64,000 nucleotides of DNA, from assembly GCF_007570825.1 (NCBI RefSeq), contig NZ_SUNB01000005.1:124001-188000 (forward strand), given 5' to 3'. This stretch comes from Pleionea sediminis (GTDB taxonomy: Bacteria > Pseudomonadota > Gammaproteobacteria > Enterobacterales > Kangiellaceae). The position numbers and the translations under genes were made by a program. The notes below the pieces were generated by a model, which saw only the letters and a list, made by a program, of their open reading frames with translations, was not told where the DNA came from and made no database searches. This document shows positions 53,985 through 63,000 of this stretch, in pieces (the first letter of the stretch is position 1; each line of letters opens with the position of its first letter).

Positions 53985-55502
53985 TTGACTAACAAGCTGT
54001 CCTTTTTGTATTTGCTAATTTTGCTGGCTTATTCGGCAACACTTTCAGCAGACACATTGCGATCGTTAACTAAAAAACCCGTTTGGGTGTGTGACTCACT
54101 CGAACCAACATCGATGAAATTTCAGGACCTTGATAGCCGCTGTGACTCTCAAGAACTGGCTTCGATTGATCCACAATTGGGTCTTGTTTGGATCGTAATT
54201 TCCTTTACTTTGGATGACTCCTGGCAGTTAGATAATGAACCCTTGGGCTTGTATATTATGGGTAAGGCATCGAGCCGAATTTATCTCAATGGAAAGTTAG
54301 TGGGTAACAATGGCACACCGGCGAATGAACCTCAGAATGAGTTACCGGGTTATATGGATTCCGTCTTTTTTTTGCCCCGTCGATTGCTCAAATCAAAACA
54401 AAATTACATTGTTTTAGAAATGTCCTCACAACATGGTTATTTGCATTTAGGACGACCTCTGCACTTTATTGGCCTTGCTCGTTATGGTGAGGCAAATCGT
54501 TTTGTTCAGCAGTTCAGCCAAATTGGCTTGGTATTATCAGGTATATTTTTATTGGCATCCATTTATTACCTGACACTCTGTTTCAATTTACAGCAGCGAA
54601 AGCATGCATTGATTTTCTTTTTCATGTCGATTCTTTTAGCCGGCCAGTTATTTGCAGAAATATTTCGAGGCCTTTTTCAATATTCATATCCCATTCATGA
54701 TTTGCGATTACTTCTGGTTACCGGCTTATCACTTGGGTTTGGTATTTGTGTGTTGTTTTATATTAGCCGTAAATATCAGGCCCGGCATTACTGGCATTGG
54801 ACCTATTCGGGAGTACTATTAACGATAACTGCAGTGTTATTGTCACCTGGCTTTGATGCAAAAACAGGTATGGCAACTTTAATTCCAAGCTGTGTCGCCA
54901 TTGTAATATTAGGTATTGAAATTAGGAAAACCTTTAAGTGGTCAAACTTTATTCTTTTACTTTCATTTTTGTTTTTTGCTTTAGCTATTATCGTGACACG
55001 AGGCTTTTTTCATGAAATTCTATTCTATGTTTTTGCGGCACTATTTATGTGTTATCTATTTGTTCTTCAGGCTAAAGAGTTTTCGCGCGAACAGTCGAAA
55101 CGACAACATGAAAAAGAACTAATCGCTAAACTTGAATATAAGTTGGATCAAAGAAAGCAGCAAACAAAGCCAGCCAGTTTATCAATTCACAGTTCAGGAA
55201 AGTTAGAGAAAGTGATGACCTCAGATATTGTCTACGGTAAAGCATCGGGTGATTATGTTGAGCTGTATCTTAAAGAAAACCGTCAGACTTTATACAGTGG
55301 TTCGTTAAAGAATTTACTGGAGCAATTGCCAAATACCTTTATCAAAGTGCATCGATCTTTTATTGTTAATTTGGATAGTGTGCAAACGTTAGAAAGTGAA
55401 TCTGGAACGGGCTCGTTACTGTTGAATGATCGCAGTAAAATTCCGGTGAGTCGACGAATGATGCCGAAAGTTCGTGAGTCGCTGCAAGTGAATTATTCGT
55501 GA
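53985..55502 (+). CDS. 7TM sensor with LytTR DNA-binding domain
   Basis: Membrane-bound transcription regulator. After a signal-like start (LTNKLSFLYLLILLAYSATLSA) comes a periplasmic beta domain of about 150 residues with SSRIYLNGKLVGNNGTPANEP, as in 7TMR-DISM extracellular domains. Then follow about seven hydrophobic helices, a coiled coil (SREQSKRQHEKELIAKLEYK), and a C-terminal LytTR domain: VYGKASGDYVELYL, LPNTFIKVHRSFIVNLD and SKIPVSRRMM. I chose the TTG at 53985 because AGGA lies seven bases upstream; a TTG at 53931 is longer. It is divergent from the S33 peptidase gene, which may be a target. Confidence 0.85.
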   Translation: MTNKLSFLYLLILLAYSATLSADTLRSLTKKPVWVCDSLEPTSMKFQDLDSRCDSQELASIDPQLGLVWIVISFTLDDSWQLDNEPLGLYIMGKASSRIYLNGKLVGNNGTPANEPQNELPGYMDSVFFLPRRLLKSKQNYIVLEMSSQHGYLHLGRPLHFIGLARYGEANRFVQQFSQIGLVLSGIFLLASIYYLTLCFNLQQRKHALIFFFMSILLAGQLFAEIFRGLFQYSYPIHDLRLLLVTGLSLGFGICVLFYISRKYQARHYWHWTYSGVLLTITAVLLSPGFDAKTGMATLIPSCVAIVILGIEIRKTFKWSNFILLLSFLFFALAIIVTRGFFHEILFYVFAALFMCYLFVLQAKEFSREQSKRQHEKELIAKLEYKLDQRKQQTKPASLSIHSSGKLEKVMTSDIVYGKASGDYVELYLKENRQTLYSGSLKNLLEQLPNTFIKVHRSFIVNLDSVQTLESESGTGSLLLNDRSKIPVSRRMMPKVRESLQVNYS

Positions 55503-55871
55503 ATATTGACTCGCTTAGTCCGAAAATTTGAATCTTTACATACATCTAAGACGATATAGGCTTTTATCTTTCTGCCATTTCTATTAAAGGTTACTTGCTC
55601 AAACCTTGGTGATTTCTTTGGGGGACAATTATCCATTCGAGAATAATCTTATTCGAAAGTAATTTGAACGGATATTTTCAGACCACTATTCAATTGGGTG
55701 CGAACTGTTGGGGTTACCATTAAAAGAAATTAATCGCGAACATTGATGTCTAGTCGTTTCTAGTAAAACAGTGCATTAACACTATCAGTGAAATTTATAC
55801 AGACATCATAGTGGACTTAAGTAACTTGTAAGAAAAGTTGACAGCTTCCTTGCTGTCTTAATGAGTTAAAA
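55503..55871. other. Intergenic region after the LytTR gene
   Basis: About 370 bp between convergent genes. The only structure is the hairpin at 55840-55857. Confidence 0.4.
55840..55857 (-). terminator. Terminator of the cadherin-like gene
   Basis: GACAGC at 55840-55845 pairs with 55852-55857 around six bases. On the minus strand it is followed by AACTTTTCTT, a fair U run, 15 bp after the stop of the gene at 55872. Confidence 0.6.
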
Positions 55872-57260
55872 TTATTCGTCGGATAATATTTGCATAAAAA
55901 ACTCGCCAATATTGGACTCCACTTGGCCATCGCTAGCAACAATTTCGATTAAGTCGGTGCCAAAGAAGTCCTGATTTGGTGTGTAGGTAAAAGTAGGTCC
56001 TTCTCCGGTAATGGTGCCAAAATAAGGAGGAGCGACAACTCGATAAGTAAGTTCGTCATTTTCAGGGTCAAATGCCTCAACCGTAAACTCTAAAGGTTCG
56101 TTCATAAATCCATAGAATTGGTCACTTTCAATGACTGGAGCGGTATTTCTGGAAGACGCAATCACAATGGTTGCTGTTGCAACATTTGAATTCACGACGC
56201 CGTCATTAGCAACAAAAGTAAAAGTATCTTGACCCACAAATCCGGAATCTGGCGTGTAAATAAAGTTTGGACCTGCGCCTGATAGTGTTCCATTTTGCGG
56301 TGGAGAAACAATAGCAAATGTTAAGGGATCGTTATCAAGATCAATAACATTGACGGTAAATGTTAATTGACTGTCTTCTTGACCATTTATTTGAATATCC
56401 TCGGCGACGGGAGCATTGTTCAACGATGTAATATTCAAAAATATTGTCGCTGTATTAGAGTCTGCTTGACCATCGTTAGCAACAAAGTTAAAGCTGTCGT
56501 TACCACTAAATCCTGGATTAGGAACATACAGGTAAACAAAGTCACTACCAATCAAAGTCCCATTTTGTGGTTCCGATGTGACAGAGTAAGTAATGGGGTC
56601 ACCATCAGGGTCATTGGCGACTAGAAATATTATAATGATTTCATCTTGCTTACCTTCGTATGACCCACCCACCGCAATAGGCGGAACGTTTTGGTCAACA
56701 TTACATTCTGTTGGACCCAGGTAGATAAAATCCAACTTTCCTTTTTTATCCTTTTTCATTTTTGTTTTAGTCAGTTGGATGTTTGCAAAGCTGCCGATTT
56801 GGTAATCGAAGTTATCATCTTTTCCTTTCCCTTTTCTTCGCTCGTCGACTTCTCTTCGGTTAGACCAGACAGGAATGGTTATGATGGTATCTTCAAGATC
56901 TTCAAGTCGTTCTTTTGCATCTTTATTTTTCTTTACTTTTTCACGTGATTGAACAAAATCGCCAATCGATAAAACCGTATCATTAAAGTCATCCGGATTG
57001 ATGTATATCTCACTATTCCCTGGAGGGATAAGGCTCTCTTCTAAACTACGTTTATCTTGATCGCCATCCCAGGTGAGCCAGTCAAATTCATCTAGCTTAT
57101 CGCCAGCTTTGATTTTTTTGAACTTATCACCTATTTCAGCATCTTCAAAAAGTTCTTGAGATACCGTAATGGGATAAATTTCACAATGCTCATCGGCTTT
57201 AAGTGGAATAACAAGGAAAGTTAAAATAAAAGATATTATGAATGGATTAATGTTTTGCAT
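55872..57260 (-). CDS. Secreted protein with three cadherin-like (tandem-95) repeats
   Basis: Exported protein. The ATG at 57260 follows GAGGTGTAAG and gives MQNINPFIISFILTFLVIPL as signal. The first 190 residues are acidic and Lys-rich (a low-complexity KKNKDAKERLEDLED stretch) and match no family I know. The rest is three repeats of about 90 residues of the cadherin-like/tandem-95 kind: NDPDGDPITYSV with FVANDGQADSNTATI, then DLDNDPLTFAIV with FVANDGVVNSNVATA, then DPENDELTYRVV with IVASDGQVESNIGEF. The D-x-D-x-D motifs suggest calcium binding. A surface or secreted adhesive role is likely. No cell-wall or membrane anchor is seen. Confidence 0.78.
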   Translation of the reverse strand: MQNINPFIISFILTFLVIPLKADEHCEIYPITVSQELFEDAEIGDKFKKIKAGDKLDEFDWLTWDGDQDKRSLEESLIPPGNSEIYINPDDFNDTVLSIGDFVQSREKVKKNKDAKERLEDLEDTIITIPVWSNRREVDERRKGKGKDDNFDYQIGSFANIQLTKTKMKKDKKGKLDFIYLGPTECNVDQNVPPIAVGGSYEGKQDEIIIIFLVANDPDGDPITYSVTSEPQNGTLIGSDFVYLYVPNPGFSGNDSFNFVANDGQADSNTATIFLNITSLNNAPVAEDIQINGQEDSQLTFTVNVIDLDNDPLTFAIVSPPQNGTLSGAGPNFIYTPDSGFVGQDTFTFVANDGVVNSNVATATIVIASSRNTAPVIESDQFYGFMNEPLEFTVEAFDPENDELTYRVVAPPYFGTITGEGPTFTYTPNQDFFGTDLIEIVASDGQVESNIGEFFMQILSDE

Positions 57261-57571
57261 CTTACACCTCGACAACAGATACTCAATCTACTTCATAGTA
57301 TAAATTAACAGAGATATTGATAACTTCGTCGAGATATCTCTAAACTATTTTAGATTTTATTTCGAATAATCAGTATCGCAATATTTTTTGTGCGCTAGGT
57401 CACTATGATTTAGATAATGAACGCAGGTTTTGACTGCAAATTATTGTGAGGTATTTCGTAGCGCAAAGTTTGAACTAACATCGCAATAGTGAGTTATCTT
57501 TTACAGTTTAGAAATATAAAAGCATTTAAACTTAGTACGCTGAGTAAAGACTGTATTTATCAGTGACAGGT
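57261..57571. other. Intergenic region
   Basis: About 310 bp between two tandem minus-strand genes. It contains the GAGG ribosome binding site of the cadherin-like gene next to its start; I see no other structure. Confidence 0.4.
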
Positions 57572-58069
57572 TTAATTAATGTGGTTTTTTTCGGAACGAA
57601 GCCAACTCAACATTTTAGGAAATCCATTTGGCTGGGTGGGTAGTTCGCACATATACCATGAGTAAAGCATCGGATATCCGAAACCATGCCCATTTTGAAA
57701 TGCATTAATGATTGAATTTGAACCACCTTTGTAGCCATCAGGATGAAAAACAACATCAGGTGGCAAGTTTATATGGACTATAGCAGCCCAAGACCAGGCG
57801 ATTGCTGCCATTTCATCACTGGCAGAATGACCGAAATCCTTAGCATCCCCACTTATAGAGAATCTTTGCTCTTCTGTTGAAATGGCGATGTGTCCTGCTT
57901 CATGGAGGATATCTCCCGAATGTTCTAGTCGTTCTGTATCAATTAATAGCGCACCATTTTCAATTTTCATACCAGGTAAGAAAGTTGTTTCGCTAATTGA
58001 ACATAAGGAGAAATCAATATCGACTTTTTTAAGGAAACTCAGAATTTTGTCAAATGTATCGTTATGCAT
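57572..58069 (-). CDS. HExxH protein of unknown function
   Basis: A soluble protein of 165 residues without a signal. SGDILHEAGHIAIST holds a zinc-type HExxH motif, preceded by FLPGMKIENGALLIDTERL. SDEMAAIAWSWAAIVHINLPP and FPKMLSWLRS follow. The rule HExxH with a later Glu (SDEMAA) fits a cytosolic minimal metalloprotease, and I recall this sequence type from uncharacterised proteobacterial proteins. Substrate and partner are unknown. Confidence 0.65.
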   Translation of the reverse strand: MHNDTFDKILSFLKKVDIDFSLCSISETTFLPGMKIENGALLIDTERLEHSGDILHEAGHIAISTEEQRFSISGDAKDFGHSASDEMAAIAWSWAAIVHINLPPDVVFHPDGYKGGSNSIINAFQNGHGFGYPMLYSWYMCELPTQPNGFPKMLSWLRSEKNHIN

Positions 58070-58442
58070 ATTGTTTAAATTTCTTTAGTGGTTTTGGTGA
58101 ATACTCGCAGTGCAAACCTATTTAGATAATCATATATTTATTATTATAGCGACAACATGTCTTTTGATAAGGCTAATAGTTTCTTTTTACTTATAAAGTA
58201 TCAAGCAAAGAGTCTACATGAGGTGTTGTATTTGGGGTTGAATATGATTGCCAGGTTGCAATTTAGAAACCTAACTGCGTAGTTAAATAAGCAGTTAACT
58301 TTGATCATTTATTCTGAAATATTGAACCGGTTCATAATAATTATTTTAATTTTATCACATTGTGGTATTTTCTAAGTTGACGCTTATTGATTATCGGTTA
58401 TGTTGAATGCGCTTTTATTTAATTTACAATGGAGTAACTAAA
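58070..58442. other. Promoter region of barrel gene C
   Basis: About 370 bp between a minus-strand gene and barrel gene C. It holds that gene's promoter and, on the other side, the HExxH gene's own promoter, which I cannot identify. Confidence 0.4.
58377..58404 (+). promoter_or_regulatory. Sigma-70 promoter of barrel gene C
   Basis: TTGACG at 58377-58382 and TATGTT at 58399-58404, 16 bases apart, lie 38 bases before the ATG. Barrel genes A and D share the pattern. Confidence 0.65.
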
Positions 58443-58928
58443 ATGAATAAAAAGTTAATTGGACTTTCAGCAGCTTCTTTATTGTCAATGAGTCTTTATG
58501 CTGGCGATTATGTAGGCGTGAGCTATAAAATGGTCGAAGTAAGTGAGGGGAGCTTTTCTATTGAGCCGAGTGCTATTGATGGAAAATATGGGCATATGTT
58601 AACGAATAATATTGCTTTAGAGAGCCGTTTTGGAATTGGTGTAGCGGATGATGAAGACGTTGGCATTGATTCAATGATAGGTATATTTGGTGCTTATCAT
58701 TTTAAATTAGATAGTATCGTTACTCCTTATGCAATTGCTGGCTTTTCAAGTACAGAACTATCTGTTCCAGGCGGTGACTCTGTTACTAGAAATGATTTTT
58801 CGTATGGCATTGGTGCTGATATTTCAATAGATAAAAAATCATCCATTAGTGTGGAATATGTTCAATACTTCGATAAAGACTTTTTAGAGGGTACGGCCAT
58901 TAGTGCCGGTTGGACCTACAGTTTTTAA
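58443..58928 (+). CDS. Outer-membrane beta-barrel protein, paralogue C
   Basis: Barrel of 161 residues. GGAG precedes the ATG at 58443. Signal MNKKLIGLSAASLLSMSLYA, then GDYVGVSYKMVEV, KYGHMLTNNIALESRFGIG, FSYGIGADISIDKKSSISVE and the Phe end WTYSF. It is most like paralogues A and D; the pair C/D lies 233 bp apart and is surely a tandem duplication. It ends before a 12-bp hairpin (58957-58989). Confidence 0.86.
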   Translation: MNKKLIGLSAASLLSMSLYAGDYVGVSYKMVEVSEGSFSIEPSAIDGKYGHMLTNNIALESRFGIGVADDEDVGIDSMIGIFGAYHFKLDSIVTPYAIAGFSSTELSVPGGDSVTRNDFSYGIGADISIDKKSSISVEYVQYFDKDFLEGTAISAGWTYSF

Positions 58929-58956
58929 TCAATCGATTAACGATTATCTTACCCGT

Positions 58957-58989
58957 CAACTAAGCAACAAATTATTCGTTGCTTAGTTG
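58957..58989 (+). terminator. Terminator of barrel gene C
   Basis: CAACTAAGCAAC at 58957-58968 pairs perfectly with 58978-58989 around nine bases, followed by CTAAATTTTAA. It separates genes C and D, so each has its own transcript. Confidence 0.65.
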
Positions 58990-59092
58990 CTAAATTTTAA
59001 TGTTCCACAATTCGCTTATCTAAATAATATTTATTTTTGAGTTTTGTTCTACTATTCAAATGTAAATCTTTACAATTTTTTAAAGAATTTTA

Positions 59093-59120
59093 TTGACGAA
59101 TTTGCTGGCCTAGCTATTCT
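59093..59120 (+). promoter_or_regulatory. Sigma-70 promoter of barrel gene D
   Basis: TTGACG at 59093-59098 and TATTCT at 59115-59120 are 16 bases apart and 41 bases before the ATG, as in genes A and C. Confidence 0.65.
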
Positions 59121-59161
59121 TACGCTTTCGAAATAAAATGAACACTTAATGGAGTAATAAA

Positions 59162-59644
59162 ATGAATAAAAAAGTTATCGGATTGGCCTTGGCATCTTTA
59201 CTTTCAGCAGGAGCGTATGCTGACAATTATGCTGGCGTAAGTTACAAAATGGTTGAAATTGATGGTGGCGGAGGGTCGGTAGAGCCAAGTGCAGTTGAAG
59301 GGAAATTTGGTAAATTATTTACTAAAAACTTTGCTGTTGAAGGAAGACTAGGAGTAGGTATCGCTGACGATGACAGCATTGATGTTGATAGTATGATTGG
59401 TGTTTTCGCTGCATATCATTTTATGCCAAAAGAAAAATTTAATCCTTATGTCATTTTGGGATATGCTCGAACTGAAGTTTCTTTTCCTGGCGGTTCAAAC
59501 TCTGAGACTGATGTTTCATATGGATTTGGCGGTGATATTGCGATGAATCCTGGTTCTGCTCTTAATTTTGAGTATGTTAACTATCTCGATAAAGACGGTG
59601 TTGAAGCCACTGCAATCAGTGTTGGTTGGACTTGGAAGTTCTAA
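59162..59644 (+). CDS. Outer-membrane beta-barrel protein, paralogue D
   Basis: Barrel of 160 residues. Signal MNKKVIGLALASLLSAGAYA, then DNYAGVSYKMVEI, KFGKLFTKNFAVEGRLGVGI and ISVGWTWKF at the end (terminal Phe). Closest to paralogue C. GGAG lies eight bases before the ATG. It follows gene C in the same direction with its own promoter and ends before a 417-bp gap. Like the others, it is a surface barrel of unknown role. Confidence 0.86.
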   Translation: MNKKVIGLALASLLSAGAYADNYAGVSYKMVEIDGGGGSVEPSAVEGKFGKLFTKNFAVEGRLGVGIADDDSIDVDSMIGVFAAYHFMPKEKFNPYVILGYARTEVSFPGGSNSETDVSYGFGGDIAMNPGSALNFEYVNYLDKDGVEATAISVGWTWKF

Positions 59645-60061
59645 TCTATCACTAAATATTAATAGGTGAAGTTGATAGAATTTTATTGGCTTCACCCATT
59701 CCAACACACAAAGCAATTAGATAAAGCCATCTTCCCACAAGTCATTTATAACCTCTCATTCTTCACGCTTTGTTTCAAATCGCCCCGATTCCTAAAACAG
59801 TAATTCTGTTCAAACTTTGAATCTCATCACGCCTTGTGTTTGAACGCCGTATCAGAATGTCTAAAAAGTATTCGTTACTATTAACTTGCAATAATAAAAA
59901 TTAGCGAAAGTGAGTTTAGCTGTACCCGAAGGGAGTAATTTTTTCTTTGAGTTTGTGTGCTGGTTCACTTTTTAGCTGAATTGAAACGCACATGGCCGTG
60001 TCACTAGAGATAGTTTTTGGTTTGGACCAAGCGTTATGGATGTTAATGGCGGGTAATTAAA
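59645..60061. other. Intergenic region before the peroxidase fusion gene
   Basis: About 417 bp. A weak hairpin (GGTGAAG with CTTCACC near 59663-59695) follows barrel gene D. No gene is seen; the promoter of the next gene is not obvious. Confidence 0.4.
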
Positions 60062-63000
60062 ATGATGATAAACGGGATCATTCAACGTTTTACAATGCTT
60101 TTTAGAAAAGCGTTCTTACTTCTTTTACTAACGACTCTTCTAAGTGCTTGTGGAGGTGGGGAATCTGAAGATTCCGATACGGATAACGGCAATTCTGATG
60201 ATGATACGACGGAAGTGTCTGGTAATGGTCTTTGGGCCCACAAATTCGATGGTAGTTGGACATTACTTCCCGATTTTGCCGCGCTAACTCCCGTTTCAAG
60301 CCAAATTGTTGAAACTGTAGGTACCCATGATTTAGGTGAAAGCGATTATGGGCTTGTGCTAAACGGTTTGATAACGATTGATTCCGCTGGACAATATGAA
60401 TTTCATCTTAATTCTGATGATGGATCAAAACTTTATATCAACGGTCAACTGATAGCTGATAACGATGGCGCCCATGGTGCTGTTACTGTCATTTCAGATA
60501 TGCTCTCTCTGGACACCGGAGATCACCAGCTTCGTATTGAATACTTTCAAGGTGGTGGATCTCAGTCGCTATCATTAAGTTATCAATTGAATGGTGGAGA
60601 TGTTATCGCTGTACCACCATCGATGCTGTCGCACACCGATGACCATATTGATCCCAATTTCGGCATTGATGACGGTTCAGATGACGGCTCAGATGACGGT
60701 TCCGATGATGGTTCCGATGATGGTTCCGATGATGGTTCCGATGATGGTTCCGATGATGGTTCCGATGATGGTTCCGATGATGGTTCCGATGACGGTTCAG
60801 ATGACGGTTCAGATGACGGTTCAGATGACGGTTCAGATGATGGAACCGGAGACGATCCTGATAGTTGTGATACCGATTCTCCAACCGCAACCAATAGTTT
60901 AGCGACAGAGCAACAACTTGTTGCTAATGAGTTTCTTGAGTCAACTAATGAAAATTATCGGCTTTATATGCAAGGCGATGGCAATCTGGTTCTGAGAGAA
61001 CAAGCTTCGGGTAACGCCATATGGTCCTCTGGCACTCACAATCAAGATGCGGTTCGAGTTCGATTACAAGGCGATGGGAATTTAGTCATTCGCAATTCAG
61101 AGGGCGGAGCAGTTTGGTCCAGTCGAACCGCAGGTTCTGGCGCAACTTATTTGATGTTACACAACGATGGTAACTTAATTTTGCATAACGCGAGTGATGA
61201 AGCTGTTTGGCAAACCGATACTAGTGATGGCACCGAAGATTGTCCAACCGATGATTCTGGTGGTGATACAGATACGGGTTCCGATGATGATACCGGTGGC
61301 TCAGGTGATGGCACCGCAGATAGTTTGAATCGTTTCTCTTCTCCCGATGCAGCATTGTATGCACGAAATGATGATCGCCAACTTGGTTTTCCCCAAATTA
61401 TAGACACTGGCTTTGGTGGTAATGGGCATTCTGTTACTTGGGATGGAAGAGTCATTGTTCGTAAACGTACTCAAGGCTGGTTCGCCACGGCATTTCGACC
61501 AGAACGCATTGCGCGCAATAGCGACGGTTCAGTGGATTTTAAACAGGGTGCTTTTGGTAGTGATTTGTTAATGCTCGCTAATGACGATGCACCAGATATG
61601 CAAATAAACTGGTTAGCTATTGTCATTGATCCTGCCGAAACTCGTGAAAATCCTTATCCTTCAGATGCCAACGGAAATTTCGCTGCAAACGGCACACATC
61701 GTACATACAAAGCACTGGTTTATCATACTTCTAAGCGAAATGGTGATAATGATCAAATGGGATTTCAACGAGCCACAATCATTGTTAGTGACGCGAATAC
61801 CCGAAATGCGCAAGTATTAAGTGCAGAATTTACAACTGAATTTCAACGCTTTCAAACAACAGAAAATTTAGATTTTCGCTGTATCGAACCTTCGGCAACC
61901 ATTGATGGACGATTGGTGATTTGTCAGGGACATCCAGACAATGACGGCCGAATTGATAACTTAGTTTATAGTTGGAATCATACGCCAGGTGGAGTTAACG
62001 ATTGGAGCGTTCCAAAGTCAATCGCCAATATGTATTGGGATGATAAGGATACATTGGTTGATGGTCTTCCTTTCTATGTGCGCTACCCGATTGCCGAACG
62101 TCCGTTATTAGACGCGACAGGTAACGATTATAATCCAGGTGAATTAGTTAAAGGTGCTTACCCTTGGGTGAGTCGAGATGGCTCCGAGTTATTTTTCCAA
62201 GCTTCACGAGAGGGCGTAAGTGCCCGAAGAACGGCGACGACAGTAGTTGGGCGATGGACAGGTTGGACTTTTCGACATATTGATGGGCCAATCAATCCAA
62301 TGCGCGGTAAAAGCCGACTCTTCTTATCTTCTCCAGGAGCTTTTACGACCATGTGGGCTCCGTTCAAAGACGTCGATGATTTGAAAATTCCTTATTCTTT
62401 ACGGGGACCGGTCTATCCAATTATTGGAAGTAACTCGCGTGATTATTCTGAAGTAGGATTCAACGATTATCTCGACGGCAATTTTATTCTTTATTATGGA
62501 ATGAATGAGCAAGTCAATCGTGCCGGAAGTTATCAAGTTAATAAAACCAATGATACGTCGGGCAACTTTAATAATGGGGAGTTAATTGGCGCAAAATTTC
62601 CGCTTGAGTTTAATGAGCAAGATGAAATTGTTGGCCGTTATGGACAGGCGATTTATTTTAACGGCGGTGACTATATCCAGGTAACAAAAAATAGAGGTTG
62701 GAGTTCTTTAGCGAATGGCTTCACTATCGACTTTTGGGTAAAGAAAGTTAATGGTAGTGGTACAATTCAATTATTTAATATGCAAGATGGAATTTCGGTA
62801 TCGCTTGCCAATGGTAGCAATTTAAAGGCTGAAATATGGGATTCTGAAGGTAGCTCTCAACGATTAACTGGTCCATCGATAACCACCAACGAATGGCAAC
62901 ATGTTGCATTAACTTTTGATGCAACAACAAAGGAAATGAAACTTTATTTAAATGGCATGACTCGTGCCGAACAAATTGCATCTAATTTTGGGGCGTTAAA

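Noticed and set aside
60583..60902. Long open frames on both strands across the 12-bp repeats
   Set aside because: A 12-bp repeat without stops opens every frame. Only the frame of the large lipoprotein has a signal, domains and continuity.
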